Positions 52,137 to 60,888 of a DNA stretch of 64,000 nucleotides are shown in pieces. This DNA comes from Parvibaculum sp041688015. Its GTDB lineage: Bacteria; Pseudomonadota; Alphaproteobacteria; Parvibaculales; Parvibaculaceae. The stretch spans positions 103,012 through 167,011 of the forward strand of contig JBDNIY010000002.1 of NCBI GenBank assembly GCA_041688015.1, written 5' to 3'. Each line of letters starts with the position of its first letter. The first letter of the stretch is position 1. The notes beneath the pieces were generated by a model, which searched no databases, was not told the origin of the DNA, and worked only from the letters and a program-made list of their open reading frames with translations. The position numbers were made by a program, and so were the translations under genes.

Positions 52137-52790
52137 ATGCACACCCTGAAAATGAACAAGATTCTTCCCCTCGCCTTGGCAGCTCTGGTGAGCACATCGG
52201 CGCTTTCAGCCGCTTGCGCTGATGAAGCTGGTTTCAAAACGAAATCAGCCGGCGACATTGTGATCCGCGCGCGTGGTCTTTATGTCGCGCCGGATGAAAG
52301 CGCTTTACTGTCAGCCGGTGGTGACGTTGATGTGTCCAACGACACTGTGCCTGAGTTGGATTTTAGCTATTTCGTCACGGACAACATCGCCTTTGAACTG
52401 ATCGCGGCGACAACTCGCCATAAGGTACACTGGACCCCGTCAGGCACCGATCTGGGTAAGGTCAGCCTGCTGCCGCCCACCTTGACGGTGCAGTATCACT
52501 TCATGCCAAAAGCGCGCTTCAGTCCCTATCTCGGGGCAGGCCTCAACTATACGTTCTTCTACAATGAAGATGCGCCCGGCGGTGGCGTGACCTCGGTGGA
52601 CTACGACAATCATGTTGGTTACGCGCTGCAGGCAGGGGCTGACTACGCCATTGCCGGTCCTTGGTCGGTCAACGTTGATGTGAAGAAGATTTTTCTTCGC
52701 ACCAATGTCTCGGTCAACAATGGAGCCATCACGGGCAAGGTTGACCTCGATCCATGGATTTTCGGCGTCGGTGTCGGCTACCGTTTCTGA
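52137..52790 (+). CDS. ompW: OmpW-family outer-membrane beta-barrel
   Basis: 217 residues with a signal peptide ending near SAACADEAG. It shows the family order: IRARGLYVAPDES, PELDFSYFVTDNIAFELIAATT, GKVSLLPPTLTVQYHFMP, SPYLGAGLNYTFFYNE, and a C-terminal DPWIFGVGVGYRF with the aromatic end that directs barrel insertion. OmpW forms eight-stranded barrels passing small hydrophobic molecules. ACGGAGA precedes the ATG. Confidence 0.94.
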   Translation: MHTLKMNKILPLALAALVSTSALSAACADEAGFKTKSAGDIVIRARGLYVAPDESALLSAGGDVDVSNDTVPELDFSYFVTDNIAFELIAATTRHKVHWTPSGTDLGKVSLLPPTLTVQYHFMPKARFSPYLGAGLNYTFFYNEDAPGGGVTSVDYDNHVGYALQAGADYAIAGPWSVNVDVKKIFLRTNVSVNNGAITGKVDLDPWIFGVGVGYRF

Positions 52791-52966
52791 TCTCGCCTCA
52801 TTGGCGGTGGAATAGGATGCGATAGAAGCTCACGAATCTCGAATTCATGGGCGTCTATCATCATTGTCCGCTGTTCAAGAACGATGTAAGAATTAGGGTG
52901 CGCGCCCTAGTCATCTACCGCGGCCCCTCGCGTCCGCGCAAGCACCATCCCCAAGGAGAGAACGAC

Positions 52967-54457
52967 GTGACGATTGCAGTTGCCAGAGGCCCGAAAGTCG
53001 AGCCTAGAACCGTTCAGATTGCCATCATTGGCGCAGGCATGGGGGGCCTCGGCATGGCCGCCAAATTGCGCCGTGCTGGTATCGATAGTTTTGTGATGCT
53101 TGAAAAAGGGCCCGATATTGGCGGCACTTGGCGTGATAATCACTATCCAGGTTCTGGCTGCGATGTGCCCTCGCATCTCTATTCGTTTTCCTTTGAGCCC
53201 AAGCTCGATTGGTCGCGTACATTCGCCAAGCAGCCGGAGATTCACGACTACCAGTTGCAACTGACCAAAAAATACGGCCTGCGCGCCTTCATCCGTTTCA
53301 ACACCGAAATCGCCGCCTGCCGCTTTGATGAGGCAACCGCGCTGTGGAACATCACCACGCTTGATGGCGAAACCCTGACCGCCAATGTCGTCATCTCCGC
53401 ACTTGGCCAGTTAAACCGGCCTGCCTATCCCAAGATCGACGGCATGGAGACATTCAAAGGCACGACGTTCCATTCAGCCCGTTGGAACCATGATTATGAT
53501 CTGACCGGCAAAAACGTCTGTGTCATCGGCAATGGTGCGAGCGCCGTCCAGTTCGTGCCGGAGATCGTCGGGCAGGTCAAAAAAATCAGCATCTTCCAGC
53601 GGTCAGCCAATTGGGTCGTGAAAAAAGCAGACCGTCCGTACACACCGTTTGAACATTCTATGTTCCATCGCTTTCCTTGGCTCGTAAAGCTGCATCGCTG
53701 GATGATCTATTGGACGCTGGAGCGCAACTATTTGGCTTTCATCCGTGGCAGTTTTTTCAGCAAACTGTTTGAAAAGGCAGGCCGACAGGAACTCGACAAA
53801 TATGTCGCTGACCCCAAATTACGTGAAGTGCTGACACCGGATTATCCCGCTGGCTGTAAGCGCGTCTTGATTTCAAACGATTGGTACCCCGCCATCACAA
53901 AGCCCAATTGTGAAATCGTGACAAGCCCGATTGCCAAGGTGACGCAAGATGCGGTTGTCACTGCCGATGGTGTCAGCCATCCAGCCGATGCGATCATTTT
54001 TTCAACCGGGTTTGAAACCACGGGCTTTCTCGCTCCGATGACCATCACCGGCCTTGGCGGCCAATATCTCAATGAGGTTTGGCGCGATGGCGCAGAGGCC
54101 CATCGTGGCGTCGCTGTGTCCGGCTTTCCCAATTTTTTCATGCTCTACGGCCCCAATACAAATCTGGGCCACAACTCGATCATCTTCATGCTTGAGTGCC
54201 AGATCGACTACATCATCAAGGGCATGGAAACTTTGAAAAATCCCAAAGTGCGCTGGCTTGATGTGCGCAAAATTGCCGAGACGGAATTTAATAAAGAGCT
54301 GCAAGAAGACATGCAGAAGACCGTCTGGGCGGCGGGTTGCTCAAGCTGGTACAAAAACGAAGCGGGCAAGGTCACCAACAACTGGTCGAGCTTCACCACT
54401 AAATATTGGTGGCAGATGCGCGCCTTCGATCTGGATGAATACACGTTAGTCGGTTAG
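52967..54457 (+). CDS. Flavin-containing (Baeyer-Villiger type) monooxygenase
   Basis: 496 residues from GTG 52967, preceded by AAGGAGA. FAD motif IIGAGMGGLGMAAKLRRAG; the BVMO fingerprint FKGTTFHSARWNH; NADPH motif VIGNGASAVQ. The enzyme inserts oxygen next to carbonyls or oxidises heteroatoms using NADPH and O2. The stop codon lies inside the first copy of a 16-bp tandem repeat, so the C-terminus has been set or altered by repeat expansion. Confidence 0.93.
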   Translation: MTIAVARGPKVEPRTVQIAIIGAGMGGLGMAAKLRRAGIDSFVMLEKGPDIGGTWRDNHYPGSGCDVPSHLYSFSFEPKLDWSRTFAKQPEIHDYQLQLTKKYGLRAFIRFNTEIAACRFDEATALWNITTLDGETLTANVVISALGQLNRPAYPKIDGMETFKGTTFHSARWNHDYDLTGKNVCVIGNGASAVQFVPEIVGQVKKISIFQRSANWVVKKADRPYTPFEHSMFHRFPWLVKLHRWMIYWTLERNYLAFIRGSFFSKLFEKAGRQELDKYVADPKLREVLTPDYPAGCKRVLISNDWYPAITKPNCEIVTSPIAKVTQDAVVTADGVSHPADAIIFSTGFETTGFLAPMTITGLGGQYLNEVWRDGAEAHRGVAVSGFPNFFMLYGPNTNLGHNSIIFMLECQIDYIIKGMETLKNPKVRWLDVRKIAETEFNKELQEDMQKTVWAAGCSSWYKNEAGKVTNNWSSFTTKYWWQMRAFDLDEYTLVG

Positions 54458-54509
54458 CGCCGGGGTCGGTTAGCGCCGGGGTCGGTTAGCGCCGGGGTCG
54501 GTCAGCGCC
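54451..54509 (+). repeat. 16-bp tandem repeat over the monooxygenase stop codon
   Basis: CGGTTAGCGCCGGGGT occurs three times exactly (54451, 54467, 54483), with a truncated, altered fourth copy (54499, CGGTCAGCGCC). The first copy supplies the TAG stop. Because 16 is not a multiple of 3, copies change the frame after the stop but do not affect the protein. Confidence 0.95.
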
Positions 54510-54532
54510 CACGATGAGCGGCACAAACAAAA

Positions 54533-54562
54533 ACGGGGTGCCCAAGGCACCCCGTCTTTTTG
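54533..54562. terminator. Bidirectional rho-independent terminator
   Basis: ACGGGGTGCC (54533-54542) pairs perfectly with GGCACCCCGT (54546-54555) around CAA. CTTTTTGT follows on the plus strand, and the minus strand reads TTTTTGTTTG after the stem, so it serves both the monooxygenase gene and the convergent small gene. Confidence 0.93.
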
Positions 54563-54575
54563 TCAGCCATCAAGT

Positions 54576-54764
54576 TCAGTCAATCTGACCTTCGCGCACA
54601 ATCCGCTCATGGCCGTCCGTCATGTTCTTGACGCGGTACTGAAAGCCATCGCCCTCAGACGGCAGCAAGCGCACGACTTCATATTGACCGCGTGTCTTGG
54701 CCAAATATGACCCGCCGGGGTGAAACTCAACGGTTTCACCGATTTTGAATTTATGTCCGTTCAT
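54576..54764 (-). CDS. Small SH3-like hypothetical protein, 62 residues
   Basis: Start ATG 54764 has CAGGAG upstream, better than 54797. MNGHKFKIGETVEFHPGG then YEVVRLLPSEGDGFQYRVKN and DGHERIVREGQID form a beta-rich pattern like small SH3/KOW-type folds. No signal peptide. The family is not recognised further. It shares a bidirectional terminator with the monooxygenase. Confidence 0.8.
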   Translation of the reverse strand: MNGHKFKIGETVEFHPGGSYLAKTRGQYEVVRLLPSEGDGFQYRVKNMTDGHERIVREGQID

Positions 54765-54997
54765 ATAAAACTCCTGCCCGCGGGCCGGGAGGTCCACGCT
54801 TGGCGCACTGCGTCTTCACCCTACGGGAGACGCTGCCGCTGATTGAGAAAGCGTATATATGCCGCCAATGGCCCTAAACTGCAAGATTTATCGGCTAAAG
54901 CACCGTTATTACTCAAAAATATGAGCCGAACCGCCCGCGACGCGGTAACATGATCGTTGTAGCGCGTCACGACGCGCGTCATTTTAGGAGAACGATC

Positions 54998-55129
54998 TTG
55001 GCCAAAGGTCAGATGAAAAGTAACAAGGAAAAGAAAAAACCCAAGCAGGACAAGAAAGCAAAGGCCGCCGCAACGACCGCGGCCGTCTTCGCGTCCGGCG
55101 GCAAGAGCGATGCCAAGGGTAAGAAGTAA
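54998..55129 (+). CDS. Lysine-rich 43-residue small protein
   Basis: A TTG start at 54998 with AGGAGA 6 nt upstream opens a 43-residue frame starting MAKGQMKSNKEKKKPKQDKK and ending DAKGKK, with an alanine-rich middle. Very basic and probably disordered; similar short basic proteins starting MAKGQ are, to my knowledge, widespread but uncharacterised in proteobacteria. It could bind RNA or ribosomes (inference). A hairpin sits 18 bp past the stop. Confidence 0.78.
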   Translation: MAKGQMKSNKEKKKPKQDKKAKAAATTAAVFASGGKSDAKGKK

Positions 55130-55147
55130 CGTAAGAACAAAAGGTTT

Positions 55148-55179
55148 GAGCGTGGTGCGGTGATGCCCGCACCACGCTC
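55148..55179 (+). terminator. 13-bp perfect hairpin after the lysine-rich small gene
   Basis: GAGCGTGGTGCGG (55148-55160) pairs with CCGCACCACGCTC (55167-55179). There is no T run on the plus strand, so it may terminate weakly or protect the mRNA 3' end. Confidence 0.6.
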
Positions 55180-55203
55180 ACCTTGATCGAATTTGGTTCT
55201 CGG

Positions 55204-55275
55204 CCAATCGCGTTCTGGCTTGGAGAGCCAATCGCGTTCTGGCTTGGAGAGCCAATCGCATTCTGGCTTGGAGAG
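55204..55275 (+). repeat. 24-bp tandem repeat upstream of nitrile hydratase beta
   Basis: CCAATCGCGTTCTGGCTTGG followed by AGAG, three copies (55204, 55228, 55252); the third has one G to A change. Each copy ends TTGGAGAG, a ribosome-binding-site-like sequence; the last is 14 nt from the nthB ATG. One plus frame through them would read PIAFWLGE three times, but no start or partner supports it as coding. Confidence 0.95.
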
Positions 55276-55289
55276 AAAGCGAACTTGAT

Positions 55290-55925
55290 ATGGACGGCAT
55301 TCACGATCTGGGCGGTATGTTCGGGTTCGGTCCAGTGGTCTACGAAGCCAACGAGCCTGTTTTTCACGAACCTTGGCAAAAGACGACATTTGGCTTGATG
55401 GTCTCTGCGATCGCTGTGATCCGCAATCACAACACGGATGAATACCGCCATTCCATCGAACGCATGAAGCCCGTCCACTATCTTCAATCGCATTATTACG
55501 AGCGCGTGTTGACCGGCACCGCGACGCTGCTTGTCGAAAGTGGTGCCGTCACGCTCGATGAGCTTGAAGCCCGCGCTGGCGGTGTTTTCCCCTTGTCGAT
55601 GCCCATTGCCGAAAACCCGATGCTCACATTGGACCCGCAGCCGGTGGCGCGCTTCAATGTGGGCGATCAGGTCACAGTGCGCGACATTCATCCCGCAGGC
55701 CATGTCCGTGCCCCGCGTTTTTGCCGAGGCAAGACGGGAACGGTTTTGCGAGTGGCACCTGCCTTTGGCTTTCCCGACGCCGCCGCACATGGAGGCCCAC
55801 GCCGCAAGGAACACACCTATCATGTGGAGTTTGCTTCGCGTGATCTGTGGTCCAATGAGGCCGCCGAGGGCGACAGCGTCATTGTCGATCTATGGGACGC
55901 ATATTTGGAACCCGCATCATCATGA
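55290..55925 (+). CDS. nthB: Nitrile hydratase subunit beta
   Basis: 211 residues. It opens with the classic MDGIHDLGGMFGFGPV, then MKPVHYLQSHYYERVLTG. The C-terminal SH3-like half has VGDQVTVRDIHPAGHVRAPRFCRGKTG and the HTYHVEFASRDLW block. Beta pairs with alpha to hydrate nitriles to amides. Gene order beta-alpha with a 4-bp overlap is the arrangement of cobalt-type enzymes. Confidence 0.94.
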   Translation: MDGIHDLGGMFGFGPVVYEANEPVFHEPWQKTTFGLMVSAIAVIRNHNTDEYRHSIERMKPVHYLQSHYYERVLTGTATLLVESGAVTLDELEARAGGVFPLSMPIAENPMLTLDPQPVARFNVGDQVTVRDIHPAGHVRAPRFCRGKTGTVLRVAPAFGFPDAAAHGGPRRKEHTYHVEFASRDLWSNEAAEGDSVIVDLWDAYLEPASS

Positions 55926-56518
55926 CTGAAAACCGCATAGCCCCGCCTGCCGCGCGCGCCGAAGCGCTCAAGAGCATCCTTCAAGATAAAGGCCTGCTCC
56001 CTCAAGATGTGTTCGAGAGCCTCGTCCATGCCGCAGAGGAAGAGTGGAGCCCCAAAAATGGGGCCCGTGTCGTGGCCCGTGCGTGGAGCGATCCAGCCTA
56101 TAAGGCGCGTCTATTGAAAGATGGCACTGCCGCTTGCGCAGAACTCGGTTACGAAGGCGTGCAGGGCGAATATATCGTCGCCTTGGAAGATGAGCCCAAA
56201 CGCCACAACGTCATCGTCTGCACGCAATGTTCCTGCACCGCATGGCCGGTGCTTGGCCTGCCGCCGGACTGGTACAAAAGCCCCGAATATCGCTCTCGCG
56301 TCGTGCGTCAGCCGCGCAAGGTGCTTTTAGAGATGGGCCTTGATCTCGACAAGGATGTTGCCGTCCGCGTCTGGGAGACCAGTGCCGAAACGCGCTATAT
56401 GGTCATCCCGTGTCGGCCTGAAGGCATCGACGGCTGGAGCGAAGAGGATCTGGCTGCGCTCGTCACCCGTGAAGCGCTCATCGGCATTGCTTTGGCAAAA
56501 CCAGCATCCGCGCGCTGA
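55922..56518 (+). CDS. nthA: Nitrile hydratase subunit alpha
   Basis: 198 residues. Metal site C100-T-Q-C103-S-C105-T, in which the three cysteines bind low-spin Co3+ or Fe3+ and two are oxidised. Thr after the first Cys is the cobalt-type residue, but the Thr after the last Cys is iron-like and Gln replaces the usual Leu, so metal type is ambiguous. GLPPDWYKSPEYRSRVVRQP is conserved. No activator gene follows; the next gene is a gamma-glutamyltransferase. Confidence 0.93.
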   Translation: MTENRIAPPAARAEALKSILQDKGLLPQDVFESLVHAAEEEWSPKNGARVVARAWSDPAYKARLLKDGTAACAELGYEGVQGEYIVALEDEPKRHNVIVCTQCSCTAWPVLGLPPDWYKSPEYRSRVVRQPRKVLLEMGLDLDKDVAVRVWETSAETRYMVIPCRPEGIDGWSEEDLAALVTREALIGIALAKPASAR

Positions 56519-56607
56519 ATCTCGCGCGGCGTGATGACGCGGTTGCTATATCTCGGCGGTGACAGACAATGCGTGTTCTCTATTTTTCCCGAACCTGCTG
56601 AGGACCG

Positions 56608-58200
56608 ATGCCTGCCACAGTCATGAGCTTCGGCGGCATGGCCGTCGCCCCCCATCATCTCGCCGCCGATGCCGCCCGCGATGTACTTGCCGAAGGCGGC
56701 AACGCTGCCGAAGCAATGATTGCAGCGGCTGCCGCCATTGCGGTCGTCTATCCGCATATGAACCATCTCGGCGGCGATGGTTTCTGGTTGCTCGCTGAAC
56801 CCGGCAAAACCCCCATCGGCATTGAAGCCTGTGGCCCTGCCGCCGCCGCCGCTACGCCGGAATTTTACAAAGCCGTTGGCGCGCCTGACGCCATTCCCTC
56901 GCGCGGTGGCCTTGCCGCCTTGACGATCCCCGGTGCCGTTGCCGGCTGGGATCAGGCCACCCGCATCGCACAAAGCTGGGGCGGGCGCTTGCCGCTGTCG
57001 CGCCTCCTCGCACCCGCCGTCCACTTTGCCCGTGACGGTGTCGCCGTCAGCCAAAGCCAGCACGCGCTGACGCATGATAAATTTGACGAGCTGAAAGACG
57101 TACCGGGCTTTGCCGATGCTTTCCTTGTCGATGGGTGCCCGCCTGCCACCGGCCATCGCCTGTGCCAGCCTGCCTTGGCCGACACATTGGAGTGCTTAAC
57201 AAAATCAGGCCTGCGTGATTTCTACGATGGCGACATCGCTGCCGCTATGGCGGGTGATTTGGCGCGTGCGGGCTCGCCGCTCAAGGCATCAGACCTTGCT
57301 GGCTTTGTCGCCCGCCTCGTCGAGCCGCTCTCCGTAAAGCTCGCGTGCGGTACCCTCTACAACATGCCGCCGCCGACGCAAGGCATCGCCTCGCTCGCCA
57401 TCTTGGGCACCTTCGATCGCCTCGGCGTCAAAGCGGGCGAGAGCTTTGCCCATATCCACGGATTGGTTGAGGCGACCAAGCAAGCCTTTCTCATGCGCGA
57501 TGCCCATGTCCGCGACCCCGATCACATGACGGTGCCGCCTGCCTCGCTCATCACTGACGCCGAGCTTGATCGCATGACCGCCGCCATCAATATGCAGCGC
57601 GCTTTGCCTTGGCCGCATCTAGCCCAAAAAGGCGACACCATCTGGATGGGCGTCATCGACGCTGAAGGCCGCATGGCCAGCTACATTCAGTCGATCTATT
57701 GGGAGTTTGGTTCCGGCGTCGTCTCGCCCGCCACCGGCGTATTGTTTCAAAATCGCGGCATCAGCTTTTCGCTGGACGCCGCGCACCCCAATTGCCTCGC
57801 GCCGGGCAAGCGCCCCTTCCATAGGCTCAATCCCGCCATGGCCCGTCTCACCGATGGCCGTTCCATGGTCTATGGCACGATGGGCGGCGACGGCCAGCCA
57901 CAAACGCAAGCGGCCATCTTCTCGCGCGCCATTCTGTTTGGCAGCCCTTTGGGCGAGGCCATCGCCGCGCCGCGCTGGTTGCTTGGCCGCACCTGGGGCG
58001 CGCCGTCGATGGCGTTGAAAATCGAAAGCGACATGCCCGCCGATCTCATCGCCGCCTTGAAAGCCGCAGGCCATGACATCGAATTGGTCGCCCCCCGCCA
58101 CGATATGATGGGCCATGCCGGCGCTATCATCCGCACCGCTGACGGCCGCTTGGACGGGGCCTCTGACCCCCGCAGCGACGGGGCCGCGCGTGGCCATTAG
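56608..58200 (+). CDS. Gamma-glutamyltransferase family Ntn-hydrolase
   Basis: 530 residues. It opens with ADAARDVLAEGGNAAEAMIAAAAAIAVVYP and HMNHLGGDGFW, typical of the GGT large chain. The autoprocessing Thr is Thr344 in KGDTIWMGVIDAEG, and the small chain has SGVVSPATGVLFQNRG and GTMGGDGQPQTQA. The usual GTTH before the nucleophile is replaced by GDTI, so it belongs to a divergent branch and its donor may not be glutathione. No signal peptide seen, suggesting cytoplasmic action. Confidence 0.88.
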   Translation: MPATVMSFGGMAVAPHHLAADAARDVLAEGGNAAEAMIAAAAAIAVVYPHMNHLGGDGFWLLAEPGKTPIGIEACGPAAAAATPEFYKAVGAPDAIPSRGGLAALTIPGAVAGWDQATRIAQSWGGRLPLSRLLAPAVHFARDGVAVSQSQHALTHDKFDELKDVPGFADAFLVDGCPPATGHRLCQPALADTLECLTKSGLRDFYDGDIAAAMAGDLARAGSPLKASDLAGFVARLVEPLSVKLACGTLYNMPPPTQGIASLAILGTFDRLGVKAGESFAHIHGLVEATKQAFLMRDAHVRDPDHMTVPPASLITDAELDRMTAAINMQRALPWPHLAQKGDTIWMGVIDAEGRMASYIQSIYWEFGSGVVSPATGVLFQNRGISFSLDAAHPNCLAPGKRPFHRLNPAMARLTDGRSMVYGTMGGDGQPQTQAAIFSRAILFGSPLGEAIAAPRWLLGRTWGAPSMALKIESDMPADLIAALKAAGHDIELVAPRHDMMGHAGAIIRTADGRLDGASDPRSDGAARGH

Positions 58201-58294
58201 CCCCGCTTTGCATTTCCGCCTAGACTTGTTATCAACCCCGAACTGGATTTCGCACGCTGCCCGTCTCCTTGGCGGGCCGACTTAAGGCAGAACA

Positions 58295-59290
58295 TTGACC
58301 GCACCAAAGCCCCTCGGGCACCGCATTGCCATTGCACCTATGATGGACTGGACTGACCGGCATGACCGGTTTTTCCTGCGCCTCATCACGGCCCATGCGC
58401 TGCTCTATACCGAGATGGTGACGACCGGTGCGATCATTCATGGCGACCGCGAGCATCTGCTGGGTTTCGACAAGAGTGAGCATCCCGTGGCCGTGCAGCT
58501 TGGCGGCTCTGAGCCCGCCGCCTTGGCCGAGGCCGCGCGCATCGCGCAAGATTTTGGTTATGACGAAGTGAACCTCAATGTCGGTTGTCCCTCCGACCGT
58601 GTGCAGTCGGGCCGCTTTGGGGCCTGCCTCATGCGCGAGCCTGCGCTGGTCGCAGATTGCGTCACCGCCATGCGCAAGGCCGTGTCCGTGCCCGTCACGG
58701 TGAAATGCCGTATCGGCGTCGATGATCAGGACCCTGACATTGCGCTGCCTGAGCTTGCCCGCCGCGTCGCAGACGCAGGCTGCGAGACGCTGATCGTCCA
58801 TGCCCGCAAGGCTTGGCTCGACGGCCTGTCACCAAAAGAAAACCGCGACGTGCCACCACTCGAATATCATCGTGCCTATGCGCTCAAAGCTGCGATGCCC
58901 GCCATGACCATCATCATCAATGGTGGCGTCCTGACGCTCGACGATGTGGCCGATCATCTCGCGCATGTGGACGGTGCGATGCTGGGCCGCGCCGCCTATC
59001 AAACGCCCTATGTGCTGGCTGAGGTGGACCGCCGCTTCTATGGCGCATCAACGCCCGTGCCATCGCGCCATGAAGTGCTGGAGCGCTTCCTGCCTTATGT
59101 CGAGCAGCAGATCGCGCAAGGCGTCCACCTCCACGCCATGTCGCGCCATATCTTGGGCCTCTTCCAAGGCCTCCCCGGCGCGCGCGCCTTCCGCCGCCAC
59201 ATCTCCGAAAACGCTCCGCGCAAAGACGCCACCGCGGACGTCATCCGTGAGGCCATGGCGCATGTGCCGCGCGAAGTCGAGATGGCGTAA
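58295..59290 (+). CDS. dusA: tRNA-dihydrouridine synthase A
   Basis: 331 residues from TTG with AAGG upstream. The FMN-binding TIM barrel opens IAPMMDWTDRHDRFFLRLI; NLNVGCPSDRVQSGRFGACL carries catalytic Cys98; LIVHARKAWLDGLSPKENR is diagnostic of DusA. It reduces U20/U20a in the tRNA D-loop using NADPH. Its stop is 2 bp from the convergent phosphomannomutase stop. Confidence 0.96.
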   Translation: MTAPKPLGHRIAIAPMMDWTDRHDRFFLRLITAHALLYTEMVTTGAIIHGDREHLLGFDKSEHPVAVQLGGSEPAALAEAARIAQDFGYDEVNLNVGCPSDRVQSGRFGACLMREPALVADCVTAMRKAVSVPVTVKCRIGVDDQDPDIALPELARRVADAGCETLIVHARKAWLDGLSPKENRDVPPLEYHRAYALKAAMPAMTIIINGGVLTLDDVADHLAHVDGAMLGRAAYQTPYVLAEVDRRFYGASTPVPSRHEVLERFLPYVEQQIAQGVHLHAMSRHILGLFQGLPGARAFRRHISENAPRKDATADVIREAMAHVPREVEMA

Positions 59291-59292
59291 AC

Positions 59293-60792
59293 TCAAATCT
59301 TCTGGTCGTACTCCCCAACCTCAGGCTGCGCGGAGAGCCGCCCGTCGATCTCCTCAAACATCTTGCGCATATTCGCTTCCGACGTCGGGCTTTCGACGAC
59401 GACCACCAGCCCCGGCTTGTTCGACGAGGCGCGCACCAGCCCCCATGTGCCATCTTCCACCGTCACGCGGATACCATTCACGGTGACAACGCTGCGGATT
59501 TTCTGGCCGATAAGTTTTTCGCCTTTGGCGTCCATCTCGCTAAACAGCTTCACCATGCGTTCGACGACATCATATTTCACTTCGTCGGGGCAATAGGGCG
59601 ACATGGTCGGTGAGCCCCAGGTCTTGGGCAGTGCTTCGCGCAAATCGCTCATGGATTTATCTGGGTTGCGGTCCAGCATGTCGCAAATCGCAATGGCCGA
59701 GACGAGGCCATCGTCATAGCCGCGCCCGATCGGCGGATTGAAAAAATAATGCCCCGACTTTTCAAAGCCCACCAGCGCCTTCAGCTCATGCGCCCGGCGT
59801 TTGATGTAGCTATGGCCGGTCTTCCAATAGTCCGTCTTTGTGCCGTTCTTGATCAGCACCGGATCGGTGAGAAACAACCCCGTTGATTTCACATCAACCA
59901 CGAATTGCGCATTGGGATGGCGGGCGCTCAGATCACGCGCCAGCATCACGCCCACTTTGTCAGCAAATATTTCCTCGCCCGTATTGTCCACCACACCGCA
60001 ACGGTCGCCATCACCGTCAAAGCCAAGGCCCACGTCGGCCCCTTCCGCTAGCACCTTGTCGCGCAGCGCATGCAGCATCGCCATGTCTTCCGGGTTCGGA
60101 TTATAGCGCGGGAACGTATAGTCGAGTTCGCAGTCAAGCGGGATCACCTCCGCGCCAATCCCCGCCAGTACCTTGGGCGCAAAAGCACCCGCCGTGCCAT
60201 TGCCGCAAGCCGCCACGACGCGCAATTTGCGTTTGATTTTCGGGCGGTCGGTCAGGTCGGTGATATAGCGCTCGCGCATATCACTGACCGGCACATAAGC
60301 GCCGCCCGCCTTGAGCTTGCCCGTACCCGCGAGCACGATTTCCTTCAGCCGTGTCATTTCGTCTGGGCCAAAAGTCAGCGGCCGCTGTGCGCCCATTTTG
60401 ACGCCCGTCCAGCCGTTTTCGTTGTGGCTTGCCGTCACCATGGCGACGCAAGGCACGTCCAATGCGAACTGCGAGAAATAAGCCACCGGCGATAGCGCCA
60501 ATCCGATGTCATAGACCTCGCAACCCGCCGAGATCAGCCCGATCACCAGCGCATGTTTGATCGAGGCTGAATAGGAGCGATAGTCATGCCCGACCGCGAC
60601 CTTCGGTGCGACGCCCATCTCATGGATCAGTGTGCCGAGCCCGACGCCCAACGCTTGAATACCATTGAGGTTGATCTGGTCAGGATAGAGCCAGCGCGCG
60701 TCATATTCGCGAAAGCCAGACGGCGCGACAAGCGCTAGCGTCTCGAATTCAAGGCTATTGGGCGTCAGATCACTGCGCGGCTTCGTAAGCAT
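59293..60792 (-). CDS. Phosphomannomutase/phosphoglucomutase
   Basis: 499 residues with GGAGAG before the ATG. Active serine Ser122 in MVTASHNENGWTGVK; metal loop DVGLGFDGDGDRCGVVD; sugar-binding GFEKSGHYFFNPP; phosphate loop near RASSNKPGLVVVVESP. It interconverts hexose 6- and 1-phosphates for LPS, exopolysaccharide and nucleotide-sugar synthesis. Confidence 0.95.
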   Translation of the reverse strand: MLTKPRSDLTPNSLEFETLALVAPSGFREYDARWLYPDQINLNGIQALGVGLGTLIHEMGVAPKVAVGHDYRSYSASIKHALVIGLISAGCEVYDIGLALSPVAYFSQFALDVPCVAMVTASHNENGWTGVKMGAQRPLTFGPDEMTRLKEIVLAGTGKLKAGGAYVPVSDMRERYITDLTDRPKIKRKLRVVAACGNGTAGAFAPKVLAGIGAEVIPLDCELDYTFPRYNPNPEDMAMLHALRDKVLAEGADVGLGFDGDGDRCGVVDNTGEEIFADKVGVMLARDLSARHPNAQFVVDVKSTGLFLTDPVLIKNGTKTDYWKTGHSYIKRRAHELKALVGFEKSGHYFFNPPIGRGYDDGLVSAIAICDMLDRNPDKSMSDLREALPKTWGSPTMSPYCPDEVKYDVVERMVKLFSEMDAKGEKLIGQKIRSVVTVNGIRVTVEDGTWGLVRASSNKPGLVVVVESPTSEANMRKMFEEIDGRLSAQPEVGEYDQKI

Positions 60793-60888
60793 TAGTCTCT
60801 CCTGAGGAAGGGTTTGGGTTTATTCTTATAGGGGATGGATTGCGGCGGCTCTGTGTCAATCCTGCCGCGACGTAAAATTCTCTTGGAC

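Noticed and set aside
55183..55398. Plus-strand frame with PIAFWLGE repeats
   Set aside because: It overlaps nthB in another frame and has no convincing start; the repeats are better seen as leader DNA.
54984..55823. Minus-strand frame with SPSQNAIG repeats
   Set aside because: The peptide repeat only mirrors the 24-bp DNA repeat, and the frame runs antisense to nthB and the lysine-rich gene.
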